Below the pieces are notes generated by a model. That model was not told the origin of the DNA. It saw nothing but the letters and a program-made list of their open reading frames with translations, and ran no database searches. The translations under genes and the position numbers were made by a program. Shown here piece after piece: positions 1 to 8,793 of a DNA stretch of 64,000 nucleotides (positions are counted from its first letter, which is position 1; every line of letters starts with the position of its first letter). This DNA is from Bacillota bacterium (GTDB lineage: Bacteria; Bacillota; Clostridia; Oscillospirales; Oscillospiraceae), in assembly GCA_023386265.1 (NCBI GenBank), contig JAEWKA010000004.1:511450-575449 (forward strand). The letters run 5' to 3'.

Positions 1-700
1 TTCTTGTTATTTGCTGTTCAAGATTAGGCAGTGCGCCGGATATAATCTCCGCAATAAGCTCATGCCCTTTTTCGTTGGGGTGTATTCCGTCGGTGCAGAG
101 AAAGTCTGTGTAGTTGCGCCTTTCGAGAAAAGCGGATCTTATATCTACGAGCGGGATGTTATACTCAGATGCAATATTGCTGACCTGTACATTATATGCC
201 TCATGCCACTTGTAAATAAACTCGTCGCTGCCGCCAAGCCATTGCAGAATTTTGTTCCGGTCTAGTCCCCTACTAATCCAATTGAAATATTTGTGCTCAT
301 CAATCGGAGGAAGATTCAGCATTACAATTTTCTTTCCCATTACGTTAAGCTCATCGATTATCCCGCGGTAGGTTCGCTCAAATTCGGCAATCGGTGTTTT
401 GGGGTAATGCTCGCCCTTGGGATCCTGCGCAATTTGTTCCCATAAATGGTCGCTGTCATTGCCGCCATACTCAAGCGCAACTATCTCGCAGTTCTGAACG
501 TCCTTGATGTGCCTTTCAATCATGCTCTTGCCCTTCATTATGGTGCAGCCCAGCATCGAATAATTCGTCACGTCTAGAGCGGAGCTCCCTGTGGACAGCA
601 AATTGGCAAAGCAATCCTTTGTCATAGTGTACCTATTCCTGATTTCATCGATAATGACACCCTTCGAAATTGAGTCTCCGAAAAGACAAATCCTGCTCAT
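1..700 (-). CDS. SGNH/GDSL-family hydrolase, 3' end cut off by the window
   Basis: The reverse-strand frame is open from an ATG at 700 to base 1, so about 233 residues are visible and the stop lies outside. The N-terminus carries the SGNH block I motif (FGDSIS, residues 6-11). A GGND block III follows in the middle, and DGIHPNEKGH near the C-terminus is the block V Asp-x-x-His. Together these give the expected Ser, Gly, Asn and Asp/His residues of a lipase/acylhydrolase fold. No signal peptide is visible, so it probably acts in the cytoplasm on esters or acyl carbohydrates; the substrate cannot be told. The start is set by AGGAGG ten bases upstream and a consensus promoter at 744-772. It is divergent from the DUF1836 gene. 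The family call is secure, the substrate is not. Confidence 0.85.
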   Translation of the reverse strand, partial: MSRICLFGDSISKGVIIDEIRNRYTMTKDCFANLLSTGSSALDVTNYSMLGCTIMKGKSMIERHIKDVQNCEIVALEYGGNDSDHLWEQIAQDPKGEHYPKTPIAEFERTYRGIIDELNVMGKKIVMLNLPPIDEHKYFNWISRGLDRNKILQWLGGSDEFIYKWHEAYNVQVSNIASEYNIPLVDIRSAFLERRNYTDFLCTDGIHPNEKGHELIAEIISGALPNLEQQITR

Positions 701-743
701 TAGAAAATACGCCTCCTGATAATCGCGTCATATGGTTATCATT

Positions 744-772
744 ATTATATTATCTTATATGCGATATGTCAA
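744..772 (-). promoter_or_regulatory. sigma-A promoter for the SGNH hydrolase
   Basis: On the reverse strand TTGACA (772-767) and TATAAT (749-744) are separated by exactly 17 bases, a perfect consensus, about 45 bases upstream of the start codon. Confidence 0.75.
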
Positions 773-789
773 CTAAATATATAACTTAC

Positions 790-818
790 TTGCATTATTA
801 TTCCATGCGCGTTATAAT
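790..818 (+). promoter_or_regulatory. sigma-A promoter for the DUF1836 gene
   Basis: TTGCAT at 790-795, a 17-base spacer and TATAAT at 813-818, 31 bases before the ATG at 850. It is divergent to and almost abuts the promoter at 744-772, so a regulator bound between them could affect both genes. Confidence 0.7.
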
Positions 819-849
819 ATATTCAATCATATTTTGAGGTGTCTTACGG

Positions 850-1401
850 ATGGGTAAAGTCGAAAAATTGCGGGAGTTGGCTAACCAGCTCAAATTCCCC
901 GACTACAACGGATTCCCCGATATTGAACTTTATATGGATCAGGTGCTGGATTTTCTCTCCCGCAGCAAGACGAGTCTTCGCGATGACGACAGGCTCAGTT
1001 CGGCTATGGTCAACAACTACATCAAAGCTGATGTGCTGCCACGCGCCAGAGGAAAAAAATATTCCAGAGAACATCTTGTCTATCTTTCAATCATCCTGCG
1101 GCTGAAACAAATTCTTTCGGTTAAGGACACGGGCTACCTCATAAAAGTTTCTAAGCAGCACAAGACCGATGAGGAATTTTATGAGAGCTTCCGAAGCATG
1201 GTTGAAACCTGCGCGACACAGCTCAGTGAAAGAGCTTTGAACTCCGAAGAGCACCTTCCCGAAATTGCAATGCGCCTTGCAGTGGAAAGCTATTTATGCA
1301 AAATCGCAAGCGAATATATTATAGACAACATATCGAGTTATTCCGATGACGATTCAGCGAAAAAGCCGCAAAAATCCAGCAGTCCCGAAAACCAAAAATA
1401 A
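850..1401 (+). CDS. DUF1836 domain protein, probable MerR-like DNA-binding regulator
   Basis: This 183-residue soluble protein matches the pattern I know for DUF1836 proteins of Firmicutes. A conserved block around residues 50-90 (MVNNYIKADVLPRARGKKY, then REHL and a hydrophobic helix) reads like a winged-helix recognition region: a start of an N-Y-x-K helix followed by a 'preferring P-x-GKKY' turn. Members of the family are small, helical and presumed regulators; no target is known. The C-terminal 20 residues are polar, Ser/Lys-rich and probably disordered. The gene has its own promoter and a strong terminator and so forms a single-gene unit, divergent from an SGNH hydrolase. The Shine-Dalgarno site (GAGG, 11 bases upstream) is modest. 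The family call is fairly sure, the regulatory role is inferred. Confidence 0.75.
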   Translation: MGKVEKLRELANQLKFPDYNGFPDIELYMDQVLDFLSRSKTSLRDDDRLSSAMVNNYIKADVLPRARGKKYSREHLVYLSIILRLKQILSVKDTGYLIKVSKQHKTDEEFYESFRSMVETCATQLSERALNSEEHLPEIAMRLAVESYLCKIASEYIIDNISSYSDDDSAKKPQKSSSPENQK

Positions 1402-1407
1402 AGGATA

Positions 1408-1436
1408 TGCCCCCTCATTTTTGAGGGGGCATTTTT
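1408..1436 (+). terminator. Rho-independent terminator of the DUF1836 gene
   Basis: The stem TGCCCCCTCA/TGAGGGGGCA with a short T loop is followed by a run of six T, seven bases after the stop codon. Confidence 0.9.
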
Positions 1437-1448
1437 TGTGGATGACTA

Positions 1449-1674
1449 TTATTTTAGCCTTCCGTCATGTACCGCTTGATGTTTTTCCCGTATAAATAAT
1501 AAACGCGCTCTGGCGGCTTCAAAACCGTCCGAACGCAGCATTTGAATTATCTTATATGTGAACCGCAAAGCGCGGAATAATCCTAAGAGACAGTTATCTG
1601 TCGCTGGGTACTGTGACGGTGCTTCCGTAAATCATGTCATCAACATCGCTAGTATTAAATTTTCTGCTCATCAT
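1449..1674 (-). pseudogene. small gene apparently broken by a frameshift
   Basis: A consensus promoter (1700-1728) and a near-perfect ribosome site (GAAAGGAG) lead into an ATG at 1674 (a second ATG is at 1671). The first frame gives only about 26 residues, starting MMSRKFNTSDVDDM, and stops at 1594-1596. Shifting by one base near the stop opens a second frame that continues for about 50 more codons to a TAA at 1449-1451. Its sequence looks protein-like: amphipathic, with RSDGFEAARARLLFIREKH. The simplest reading is a gene of about 75-80 codons carrying a one-base indel. Alternatives are a genuine 26-residue peptide or programmed frameshifting. I do not recognise the family. Confidence 0.4.
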
Positions 1675-1699
1675 ATCATCTCCTTTCTAACTTAATAAG

Positions 1700-1728
1700 A
1701 TGATATACCCTTTTTTGGACATTGTCAA
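1700..1728 (-). promoter_or_regulatory. sigma-A promoter for the small broken gene
   Basis: On the reverse strand TTGACA (1728-1723), 17 bases, then TATCAT (1705-1700), followed 20 bases later by a strong ribosome site. This is good evidence that the short downstream region is, or was, expressed. Confidence 0.65.
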
Positions 1729-1792
1729 TAAAAATCTAACAAATAAAATATAAAGTTTTTGTAAAGTATGTCATAAATATGTCAATAACAAC

Positions 1793-1823
1793 ATATGCCG
1801 GAGCTTTGTTCGCTCCGGCATAT
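1793..1823 (-). terminator. terminator of the P-type ATPase gene
   Basis: A perfect 12-base stem ATATGCCGGAGC/GCTCCGGCATAT with a 7-base loop lies 11 bases beyond the ATPase stop. The following reverse-strand T tract is imperfect. Confidence 0.75.
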
Positions 1824-1834
1824 ATATAGTTTTA

Positions 1835-4294
1835 CTATCTCTTGCGAGGAGGCGCAACGTGTCTTCCTCTCTTCAATCCGGTCTTCGTTTGCTTCAATAT
1901 AAACCTTTTGTCAAGCCTGTCGAAAACCATTATAAGCGTTTTCATGAGCGGATAAGCAAGCAGAGAAAACACCACAAGAACGAGTATCGAGGCAAATGAA
2001 AGAGCTGATAGTGTGAAGAGCTCTTTGAAAAATATCAGCATGACGGCAAAGGTGGCGCACATTGATATCATAAGAAATTTTCTGATGTTGTTATACGGGA
2101 TACACATCCTGTGAAGTGTCAATAGTCCGACAACGCCAAGTATGATGGCACAAATTGTAGACATTTCTTCCATCGGAAAATCAAAAGCGAGATAGAACAA
2201 AGTGACACCTACTATTAGGATTATATCCGTGAAGCCCCCGGGCAGTGCGCGGAACATGACATTTCTTAGGAACTTCCCTCGGACGAGATTTTCATTCGGT
2301 TCCATCGCCAGCACAAGAGACGGTATGCCGATAGAAATCGTACTGACAAGGCTCAACTGCGAAGGTGTCAGCGGATAAGGAAGCGTAAATAAAAGAGTTA
2401 TGATTGCCATAACGAACGAAAAAATGTTTTTGACTAGATAAAGAACAGCGCTTCGTTCGATATTATTGATAACCCTGCGGCCCTCCATAACCACCGACGG
2501 CATTGAGGCGAAGTTTGAGTTCATAAGCACGACATGCGATACCTGACAAGCAACCTCACTGCCCGAAGCCATTGCAACACTACAGTCCGCTTCCTTGAGT
2601 GCAAGCACGTCGTTTACGCCGTCGCCCGTCATTGCAACAGTGTGACCTGCGGCCTTGAGCGCTCTAATGAGTTTTCGTTTCTGGTCGGGTGAAACTCTGC
2701 CAAAAACCGTGTATTCCTGCGCCGCCTGACGAATCTTCCTGTCGTCGTCGAGTGTGCGTGCATCAATGAATTTATCTGCGTTTTTAATACCCGCTCTCTT
2801 CGCGACCTCAGAAACCGTCAGCGCATTGTCACCTGAGATGACCTTAATCGTTACGCCCTGCTTTTCAAAGTAGGAAAAGGTCTCGGGTGCGTTCTTTCTG
2901 ATTTTATTTGCGAGAAGTATAAGAGCGAGCGGAAAGATTTTCCCCGTCAGCGCTTCATCCGAAAGCTCTCCGTCGTATATCGCGAGAAGCAGTACACGGC
3001 AGCCCTTCTTGGAGTAATGGTCAATCTTGTCCCTGTATTCTTCGTAATTTTCGCCCAGTATAACTTCCGGAGCGCCAAGTAAATAGGTTTCGTCCTCGTG
3101 GAAGGATACGCCGCCGTACTTCTTGACCGAGGTGAACGGCAGAGTTTCACGGGCCGACTGGGAGGGATTTCCCTTAAAATATCTGCGCAGAGCCGCCATG
3201 GTATCGTTATCGTCCTGCATGGCAAAGACATAGTCGGACATTATCATGCGAATATCGTCCTCAATGAATCTGTCCTTGCAGAGCAGGCAGACATCCTCGA
3301 CTATCATCTTGTTCTCGGTTATTGTTCCGGTTTTGTCCACGCAGAGTGTGTCGACGCGCGCAAGCGTTTCGATGCAGTTCATGTCATGAACTATCGTCTT
3401 GCGCTGGGCAAGACGCACGACCGCCGCGACAAGCGCTATGCTCGTCAGCAGGTACAACCCCTCCGGTATCATTCCGACCAGAGCGCCGACTGTTGAAACA
3501 ACACCGTCAGCAACCGACCTATTAAGCCATAAAATCTCCTTGACCGCCATAAAGGCGCCGATTGGTATGAGCGCAATGCCTATCCATTTGACAAGGCTTG
3601 AGAGTGACCTCATCATTTCGGACTGCTTCTGCCGATTATTCTTCTTTGATTCAAGCGTGAGCCGCGAAACATAGGAATACTTGCCGACTCGTGTAAGCCT
3701 TGCTCTGACTGAACCTGCAACGACAAAGCTGCCGCTCATTAGTTCTTCTCCGACGGTTTTTTTAATCTCGTCCGCTTCGCCGGTCATAAGGGCCTCGTTG
3801 ACCTGGCACTCGCCCGAAACTACAATCGCATCCGCGAATATCTGATTTCCCTGTGCGAAAATCACGATATCATCGCGCACCGTATTCCCGACATCTATGG
3901 TTCTAAAGACTCCGTCCCGCACGACAACGCCCTTAGGCGAATTTATAATACTTAGGTTGTCCAGCTCTTTTTTTGCTCGAAGCTCCTGAACAATGCCGAT
4001 GAAGATGTTTGCGATAACGACCGGCATAAAAGTAAGGTTATACCATGAGCCCACCGCAATCACGCAGGCAGCAAGCGCAAAGAATACTATGTTGAAGTAT
4101 GTCAAAAGATTGTTTCGGATAATCTGCCCGACCGTCTTGGTCGGCGGCTCAATGGCTGTGTTTCCGTAGCCGTTTTGAATCCGCTCACTTACCTGACGCG
4201 CCGTCAGTCCGATTTCGGGCGATGCGCAAAGTTCCGGAATCACCTGCCTTACAGGCACTATCTCATTTTTTCTTTTTGCCGACGTTAAGGCCAT
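1835..4294 (-). CDS. cation-translocating P-type ATPase (HAD family, CtpE-like)
   Basis: 819 residues of a P-type (E1-E2) ATPase. Visible signatures are the actuator loop MTGEADE (about 170-176), the membrane motif IPEGL (about 276-280), the phosphorylation site DKTGTITENK with Asp320, and the hinge TGDGVNDVLALKEAD followed by the conserved segment SEVACQVSHVVL. Transmembrane helices flank these and fill the C-terminus. The PEGL motif and hinge resemble the CtpE branch, whose mycobacterial member imports Ca2+, rather than heavy-metal CPx pumps: there is no CPC motif and no N-terminal metal-binding domain. The N-terminus (from about residue 20) is the cation-ATPase N domain. The basic C-terminal tail is unremarkable. 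The start is supported by AGGGG nine bases upstream. It is a monocistronic gene with its own terminator. The ion is inferred only. Confidence 0.88.
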   Translation of the reverse strand: MALTSAKRKNEIVPVRQVIPELCASPEIGLTARQVSERIQNGYGNTAIEPPTKTVGQIIRNNLLTYFNIVFFALAACVIAVGSWYNLTFMPVVIANIFIGIVQELRAKKELDNLSIINSPKGVVVRDGVFRTIDVGNTVRDDIVIFAQGNQIFADAIVVSGECQVNEALMTGEADEIKKTVGEELMSGSFVVAGSVRARLTRVGKYSYVSRLTLESKKNNRQKQSEMMRSLSSLVKWIGIALIPIGAFMAVKEILWLNRSVADGVVSTVGALVGMIPEGLYLLTSIALVAAVVRLAQRKTIVHDMNCIETLARVDTLCVDKTGTITENKMIVEDVCLLCKDRFIEDDIRMIMSDYVFAMQDDNDTMAALRRYFKGNPSQSARETLPFTSVKKYGGVSFHEDETYLLGAPEVILGENYEEYRDKIDHYSKKGCRVLLLAIYDGELSDEALTGKIFPLALILLANKIRKNAPETFSYFEKQGVTIKVISGDNALTVSEVAKRAGIKNADKFIDARTLDDDRKIRQAAQEYTVFGRVSPDQKRKLIRALKAAGHTVAMTGDGVNDVLALKEADCSVAMASGSEVACQVSHVVLMNSNFASMPSVVMEGRRVINNIERSAVLYLVKNIFSFVMAIITLLFTLPYPLTPSQLSLVSTISIGIPSLVLAMEPNENLVRGKFLRNVMFRALPGGFTDIILIVGVTLFYLAFDFPMEEMSTICAIILGVVGLLTLHRMCIPYNNIRKFLMISMCATFAVMLIFFKELFTLSALSFASILVLVVFSLLAYPLMKTLIMVFDRLDKRFILKQTKTGLKRGRHVAPPRKR

Positions 4295-4415
4295 TAGCTC
4301 TATCCCCTTGAAACAAACATGCTTGCATTATACTTAATAATACCACATTTTACTTCGATGTGTCGAACATTTTGTAAACTTTTCGGGTAATACCTTCGCG
4401 ATTTCTATATAATAA

Positions 4416-4454
4416 GCGCCGGGCAGAAGCTTAAGCACTTCGACCCGGCGGCGC
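4416..4454 (-). terminator. terminator of the SLH surface-protein gene
   Basis: GCGCCGGG pairs with CCCGG-CG-GCGC (one two-base bulge) around a 20-base loop, 25 bases beyond the stop of the downstream-reading gene. The T run is clearer on the forward strand than on the reverse, so direction is less certain. Confidence 0.55.
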
Positions 4455-4478
4455 TGTATTTTTCTTTCGAGCTCTAAG

Positions 4479-7457
4479 TTAGCCGACGGCTTTAACGAAG
4501 TTCATGTAAATCTGCGCGACCTGTGCTCTCGTCGCAGTACCCTGCGGCAAAAATGTACCGTCACCCATACCGTTTATTACTCCGGCCTGCTGTAAGGCGT
4601 ACACCGCGTTCTTCGCTTCCGCACTTATCGACGAATCATCCGAGAATGTCGATTTCACGGTACTTACCGGAAGCGTTTTCCCGAAAGCGACAGCATAATT
4701 GTACATGAGCATACACATGTGTTCACGGGTAATATTAGTATCTGCGCCAAAGGTGCTTCCGGCGACTCCGTCTGCTATGCCGGTCAGCGCCGACCATTCG
4801 ACGTAAGGACTGAAATATTGCCCCGCCGTAAGATCGCTGTAATTCCCGTTATAGACCTTGATGAGGTCTTTTCTGATGTAACCCGTGGCTGCCGCGTATT
4901 TGACGCCGTACCAGTCTCCGCTCACTGAGGTCACCTGCACGACGGTGTTTTTGTTGGAAATGATACCTGCCACCTCCGTGTCAGTTGAAGGACCGGTGCG
5001 GATATTTACGCCTGCCCCTGTTACGAGACCTATCCCCGATGTAAGATCCGATGGCAGACCCGCGAAACGCCCCAGAACGGTTACGAACATTCCGCGCGTC
5101 ATTGTCATTTCGGGCGAAAAAGTCGTCGCTGCGGTGCCTTTATAAAGTCCCTTTGCGTATACGAAGCTGACAGCGTCGCAAAACCACTGTCCGGAGCTTA
5201 CATCTGTAAAAGGTAACTGCGCGATATATTTGAAGCTCACGGCAATGGTATGATCCGCGTTAACATTTGAAAAGGTATAGCTCGTAACGTTGCCCACAGA
5301 TACTCCGTCTACAAGGACATCGCCCACGGCGTATCCGCTGGATGGACTTATGCTGAAGCTCTTTGAGCCGGTAACAAGAACAGAGCTTGTACCGGAGGGG
5401 CTTATGCTCCCTCCAGTTCCGGCGCTAGCTGTAACACTAAAGACTGCTCCGATACGATAAGCCGCAACGACTGATATGCTCTGCTTCATGCCGGGAGCCA
5501 CGGCGATTGCCTTAATCGTCGTATCCTGCGTAAGCGTGATCGGCGAATTATAGACCTTGCCTGTGCTCGTCGGCTCTGAGCCGTCCAGTGTATAATAAAT
5601 CGTCGCTCCGGCTATAGAGCTAAGTTTAATCTGCGAGCCGGAGGAAATAAGATTTCCGGAGTTCAGTCCGCTTGAAACAGTGACTGTCGGTGTTGCAAGC
5701 GGAGGCACCTTAACCGTATATTCGAGAATCGCACTGTCCGAAAAATTGCCCGAAACAGCAATTGCGCGCAGCTTAGTAGTATCGTTGACCGTTATCGGAC
5801 CGGTGTATGGTGTGCTCGATGCCGTTGGCGTAAAGCCGTTAAGCGTGTAATATATTGCGGCACCCTGAGTGTCGGATGTCAGCACAACGCTTTTTCCGCC
5901 AACGAATGCCGTTGTCTGGCTCTTCGGAGCGGCTTCTTTTTGACCGTCAACTGTTTCACCGTCAAGCGGAACGGCTGGGTTCGGAGTATATATAACGCTG
6001 TCTCTGTTCGGATTTCTGTAAATGACATAACCGTTGCTCAAATAATATGACTGGAAGCTGGCAAGCGACCTTGTCTGCCCTTCTCCGTAATTCGTTACGC
6101 GGGTAATGACAGGAGTCTGTTCCATGACCTGCAATCCGACAATACTGCCGTTCGCGTCGTATGTAAGCGATGAAACCAGGACAGTATGGCTAGTCGTCTT
6201 ATTCAGGCAGTCTCCCACCTGAAGGCTGTATAAGCTCTGATCTCCGATTTTTTCCGCCACTTCCGAGAGTGAATATGTGGTTTTTCTCTGCGTCAGCCCC
6301 CACGCATAGGAAACGTAGCCGCTGCAGTCCGTCGAATAAACCGGCGCGATTTTGTTATAGGATGAATAGGACGTGTAGAATTTACTTGTATTGTCCAGAA
6401 CCGCTGAGGCAAAGGTTCCAATCGAAACACCGTAGCCTATGTATCCGTTTGCGTTCACGGGCTGTCCGTAAGGAATGCCTGTATATGTTGTTTCCGCCTT
6501 GAACGTTCCGTAATTGCCCCATTGAGTGATATTCTCAAGCGGCGTCCACTGTATCTCCGTCAGCTGACGAGCCCGCTTAACAATATTATTCTGACCCTCT
6601 GAAACCGTAGGAATGACCGTGGCAATCGGCGTTTCATTTTCCATCAGTGAAACTTTGTTATCTGAAAGACCTGCCTCACGAAGGAGCGCCTTAAAATCGC
6701 AATGGAGCTCATTGTTGTCGTTATACTCGCTTACTGCGTTTGCATCGTCGGGCTCGAGAACCGAGTCAAGCGAAACAGTTCCGTGGATTTTAAAGTCAAG
6801 CAAATCAAGCGATGCCTTAAAGCCGCTAAAAAGTTTTTTAAGACTTGCCATGTAATTGCTATTATCAATCTGCAAGGCAAGATAGCCGCTGTCCGTATAG
6901 CAGGCGGAAACGCCTGTCAAAATCTGTTTATCATTCGCCCAAAGCGTATAATCAAAGATTTCGCCCGTCAAATATAGATTTCCGTACTGAGTTGGGATAA
7001 ATCCCTTCACATCGGAAAGTTTGCTGATTATTGAGGGTTTTTTGTCCTTTGCTGGATACTCATATACTTTTCCGCCGGAAAGATACAGGAATGAGCCGTT
7101 TATCAGATAAAGCTGAGTGATTTGGGTATCCGCTTCAAAAACATTTTCAGAGTCACCGCCCTGCGCAGGTATACGCCGTACCTGCTGACCAAGCGTGTAA
7201 TATATGTACCCATTGTACAAATTCAGGTTTTTTGCATCGTCTGCCGAAAGCGCCCTGACCTCTTCCCCGTTTTGCAAAAATATACCGTCATGAATGAAGT
7301 AAAAATCCTCGCCATTTTCGAGCATTACACCGCCGTTTTGTATATTCAGGTCGCTGTTTCCCGTTTCCCAGCTATTTTCGCGCGCAAAGCCTGATGCCGG
7401 CAGTATGCAGATGCACAAAACCGCCGCCATTAATAAACTAATAGTCTTTCGCAGCAT
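4479..7457 (-). CDS. secreted S-layer-anchored protein with NlpC/P60-like, CHB_HEX-type, SH3 and three SLH domains
   Basis: 992 residues. A signal peptide covers residues 1-25 (hydrophobic core LLMAAVLCICILPASGFA). Residues 30-215 read like repeated short beta strands (YNGYIYYTLG, GSFLYLSGGK), as in DUF5050/propeller-type domains. Residues 340-485 contain a cysteine-hydrolase-like core with STDCSGY (Cys378) and SHTVLV (His424), as in NlpC/P60 peptidoglycan peptidases. Two chitobiase-like C-terminal repeats follow (IYYTLNG...TP at about 535 and IYYTLDGSEPTS at about 620), then a GGSISPSG-type bacterial repeat (about 675-745). SLH domains lie at about 750-800, 872-927 and 937-989. An SH3-type domain (GVNIRTGPS, about 808-868) is inserted between the first and second. 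It is probably anchored to secondary wall polymers by SLH and acts on or binds the cell wall. AGGAG lies eight bases before the ATG. Confidence 0.85.
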   Translation of the reverse strand: MLRKTISLLMAAVLCICILPASGFARENSWETGNSDLNIQNGGVMLENGEDFYFIHDGIFLQNGEEVRALSADDAKNLNLYNGYIYYTLGQQVRRIPAQGGDSENVFEADTQITQLYLINGSFLYLSGGKVYEYPAKDKKPSIISKLSDVKGFIPTQYGNLYLTGEIFDYTLWANDKQILTGVSACYTDSGYLALQIDNSNYMASLKKLFSGFKASLDLLDFKIHGTVSLDSVLEPDDANAVSEYNDNNELHCDFKALLREAGLSDNKVSLMENETPIATVIPTVSEGQNNIVKRARQLTEIQWTPLENITQWGNYGTFKAETTYTGIPYGQPVNANGYIGYGVSIGTFASAVLDNTSKFYTSYSSYNKIAPVYSTDCSGYVSYAWGLTQRKTTYSLSEVAEKIGDQSLYSLQVGDCLNKTTSHTVLVSSLTYDANGSIVGLQVMEQTPVITRVTNYGEGQTRSLASFQSYYLSNGYVIYRNPNRDSVIYTPNPAVPLDGETVDGQKEAAPKSQTTAFVGGKSVVLTSDTQGAAIYYTLNGFTPTASSTPYTGPITVNDTTKLRAIAVSGNFSDSAILEYTVKVPPLATPTVTVSSGLNSGNLISSGSQIKLSSIAGATIYYTLDGSEPTSTGKVYNSPITLTQDTTIKAIAVAPGMKQSISVVAAYRIGAVFSVTASAGTGGSISPSGTSSVLVTGSKSFSISPSSGYAVGDVLVDGVSVGNVTSYTFSNVNADHTIAVSFKYIAQLPFTDVSSGQWFCDAVSFVYAKGLYKGTAATTFSPEMTMTRGMFVTVLGRFAGLPSDLTSGIGLVTGAGVNIRTGPSTDTEVAGIISNKNTVVQVTSVSGDWYGVKYAAATGYIRKDLIKVYNGNYSDLTAGQYFSPYVEWSALTGIADGVAGSTFGADTNITREHMCMLMYNYAVAFGKTLPVSTVKSTFSDDSSISAEAKNAVYALQQAGVINGMGDGTFLPQGTATRAQVAQIYMNFVKAVG

Positions 7458-7482
7458 TAAAACAGCTCCTTTTTTCTAACTT

Positions 7483-7493
7483 GTTTACATAAT
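7483..7493 (+). repeat. copy of the enriched word GTTTACATAAT
   Basis: Exact copy in the leader of the SLH surface-protein gene, 26 bases before its start codon. See the finding on this word. Confidence 0.5.
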
Positions 7494-7580
7494 TACAGGA
7501 AGTATAGCATTATTCGACTATTTTTTCAATAGTTAGCACGCATTTCCTGTAATTTCCTGTATCTTTTTGTAACCAGCAAC

Positions 7581-7611
7581 AAAAAAACTGCCGATCAATG
7601 ACCGGCAGTTT
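7581..7611 (-). terminator. terminator of serC-serA
   Basis: Stem AAACTGCCG/CGGCAGTTT with a 9-base loop, followed on the reverse strand by seven T. It lies 16 bases beyond the serA stop. Confidence 0.9.
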
Positions 7612-7626
7612 ATTAGGTGTTAAATT

Positions 7627-8793
7627 TTACAGGACGCGGACTTTCAGAACGTCCGGAAGCTTTGCAATGGCTCCCGATATCTCGTTCCCGATTTTTTTGT
7701 CGGTGTCTATAATCGTGTAAGCGAAATCGCCTCTCTGTTTGCTGACCATATTCTTTACATTGACACCCGCTCCGTTCATAAGCTCAAGGAACGAAGAAAG
7801 CATATTGGGACCGTGACGGTAAATGACGCACAGTCTGCTTTCGCCGCAACGGCTGAGACTTACGCATGGGAGATTGACCGAGTTTTTGATGTTGCCGTTG
7901 AGCAGATAATCCGAAAGCTGCTGTGCGGCCATGACGGCACAGTTATCCTCGCTCTCGGGCGTTGAAGCGCCGAGGTGCGGAATGGGGATAATGTTCTTTA
8001 CATTAGCCGTTTTAGCGTTCGGGAAATCGGTCACATAGCGAGCAACCTTGCCGGAAGATATCGCTTCAAGCATATCGTCGTCGCTCACAAGCTCGCCGCG
8101 CGCGAGATTTATGATACGAACGCCGTCCTTCATCTTAGCGAAGGTGTCCTTGTTAAGCATATGGTGAGTGCTGTCCTTGATATAGGGCACATGAATAGTT
8201 ATATAGTCGCAGTTGCGGTAAATAGTGTCGATATCGGCTGCGTGCTTGACTCTGTTCGAGAGCATCCAAGCGGCCTCCACAGACAGGAACGGGTCATATC
8301 CGTAAACTGTCATACCGAGGTCAAGGGCGGCGTTCGCAATTTTCGCGCCGATAGCGCCAAGGCCGACCACGCCGAGGGTCTTGCCCATTATTTCGGGACC
8401 TATAAAGCTCGCCTTGCCCTTTTCGACAGCGGCAGGAATCTCGTCTCCCTTGTCGGAGATGCTGCGAACCCAGTCCACGCCGCCGACCACGTCGCGTGAA
8501 GACATGAGCAGAGCGCAGATGACAAGCTCCTTGACCGCCTCAGCGTTCGCGCCGGGGGTGTTGAAAACGACTATGCCCTTTTCAGCGCAGCCTTTAACAG
8601 GAATATTGTTCGTGCCAGCACCCGCTCTCGCGATGCAGACGAGGTTGTCCGCGAACTCCATCGCGTTCATATCGGCGCTGCGCACCATTATGGCGTCCGG
8701 AGTCTCAACAGCGTCGTCGACGGTTAGACCGTTCTGCTTTACGATATCAAGACCAAGATGCGAAATCTTGTTGAGAGTTTTTACATTATACAT
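7627..8793 (-). CDS. serA: D-3-phosphoglycerate dehydrogenase
   Basis: It catalyses NAD-dependent oxidation of 3-phosphoglycerate, the first step of serine synthesis. The 388-residue protein has the D-2-hydroxyacid dehydrogenase fold: a Rossmann motif GxGxxG (VGLGAIGAKIANAA), the catalytic Arg in LARGELV, and the His of IPHLGAST. A short C-terminal ACT domain (about residues 310-388) probably binds serine for feedback inhibition. There is no intervening ASB domain, so this is the short bacterial type. The preferred start is the ATG at 8793, which has GAGG six bases upstream and overlaps the end of serC by eight bases. A TTG at 8805 in the same frame sits directly on the GGAG and is unlikely. 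It is cotranscribed and translationally coupled with serC; the next pathway enzyme, serB, is not here. Confidence 0.96.
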   Translation of the reverse strand: MYNVKTLNKISHLGLDIVKQNGLTVDDAVETPDAIMVRSADMNAMEFADNLVCIARAGAGTNNIPVKGCAEKGIVVFNTPGANAEAVKELVICALLMSSRDVVGGVDWVRSISDKGDEIPAAVEKGKASFIGPEIMGKTLGVVGLGAIGAKIANAALDLGMTVYGYDPFLSVEAAWMLSNRVKHAADIDTIYRNCDYITIHVPYIKDSTHHMLNKDTFAKMKDGVRIINLARGELVSDDDMLEAISSGKVARYVTDFPNAKTANVKNIIPIPHLGASTPESEDNCAVMAAQQLSDYLLNGNIKNSVNLPCVSLSRCGESRLCVIYRHGPNMLSSFLELMNGAGVNVKNMVSKQRGDFAYTIIDTDKKIGNEISGAIAKLPDVLKVRVL

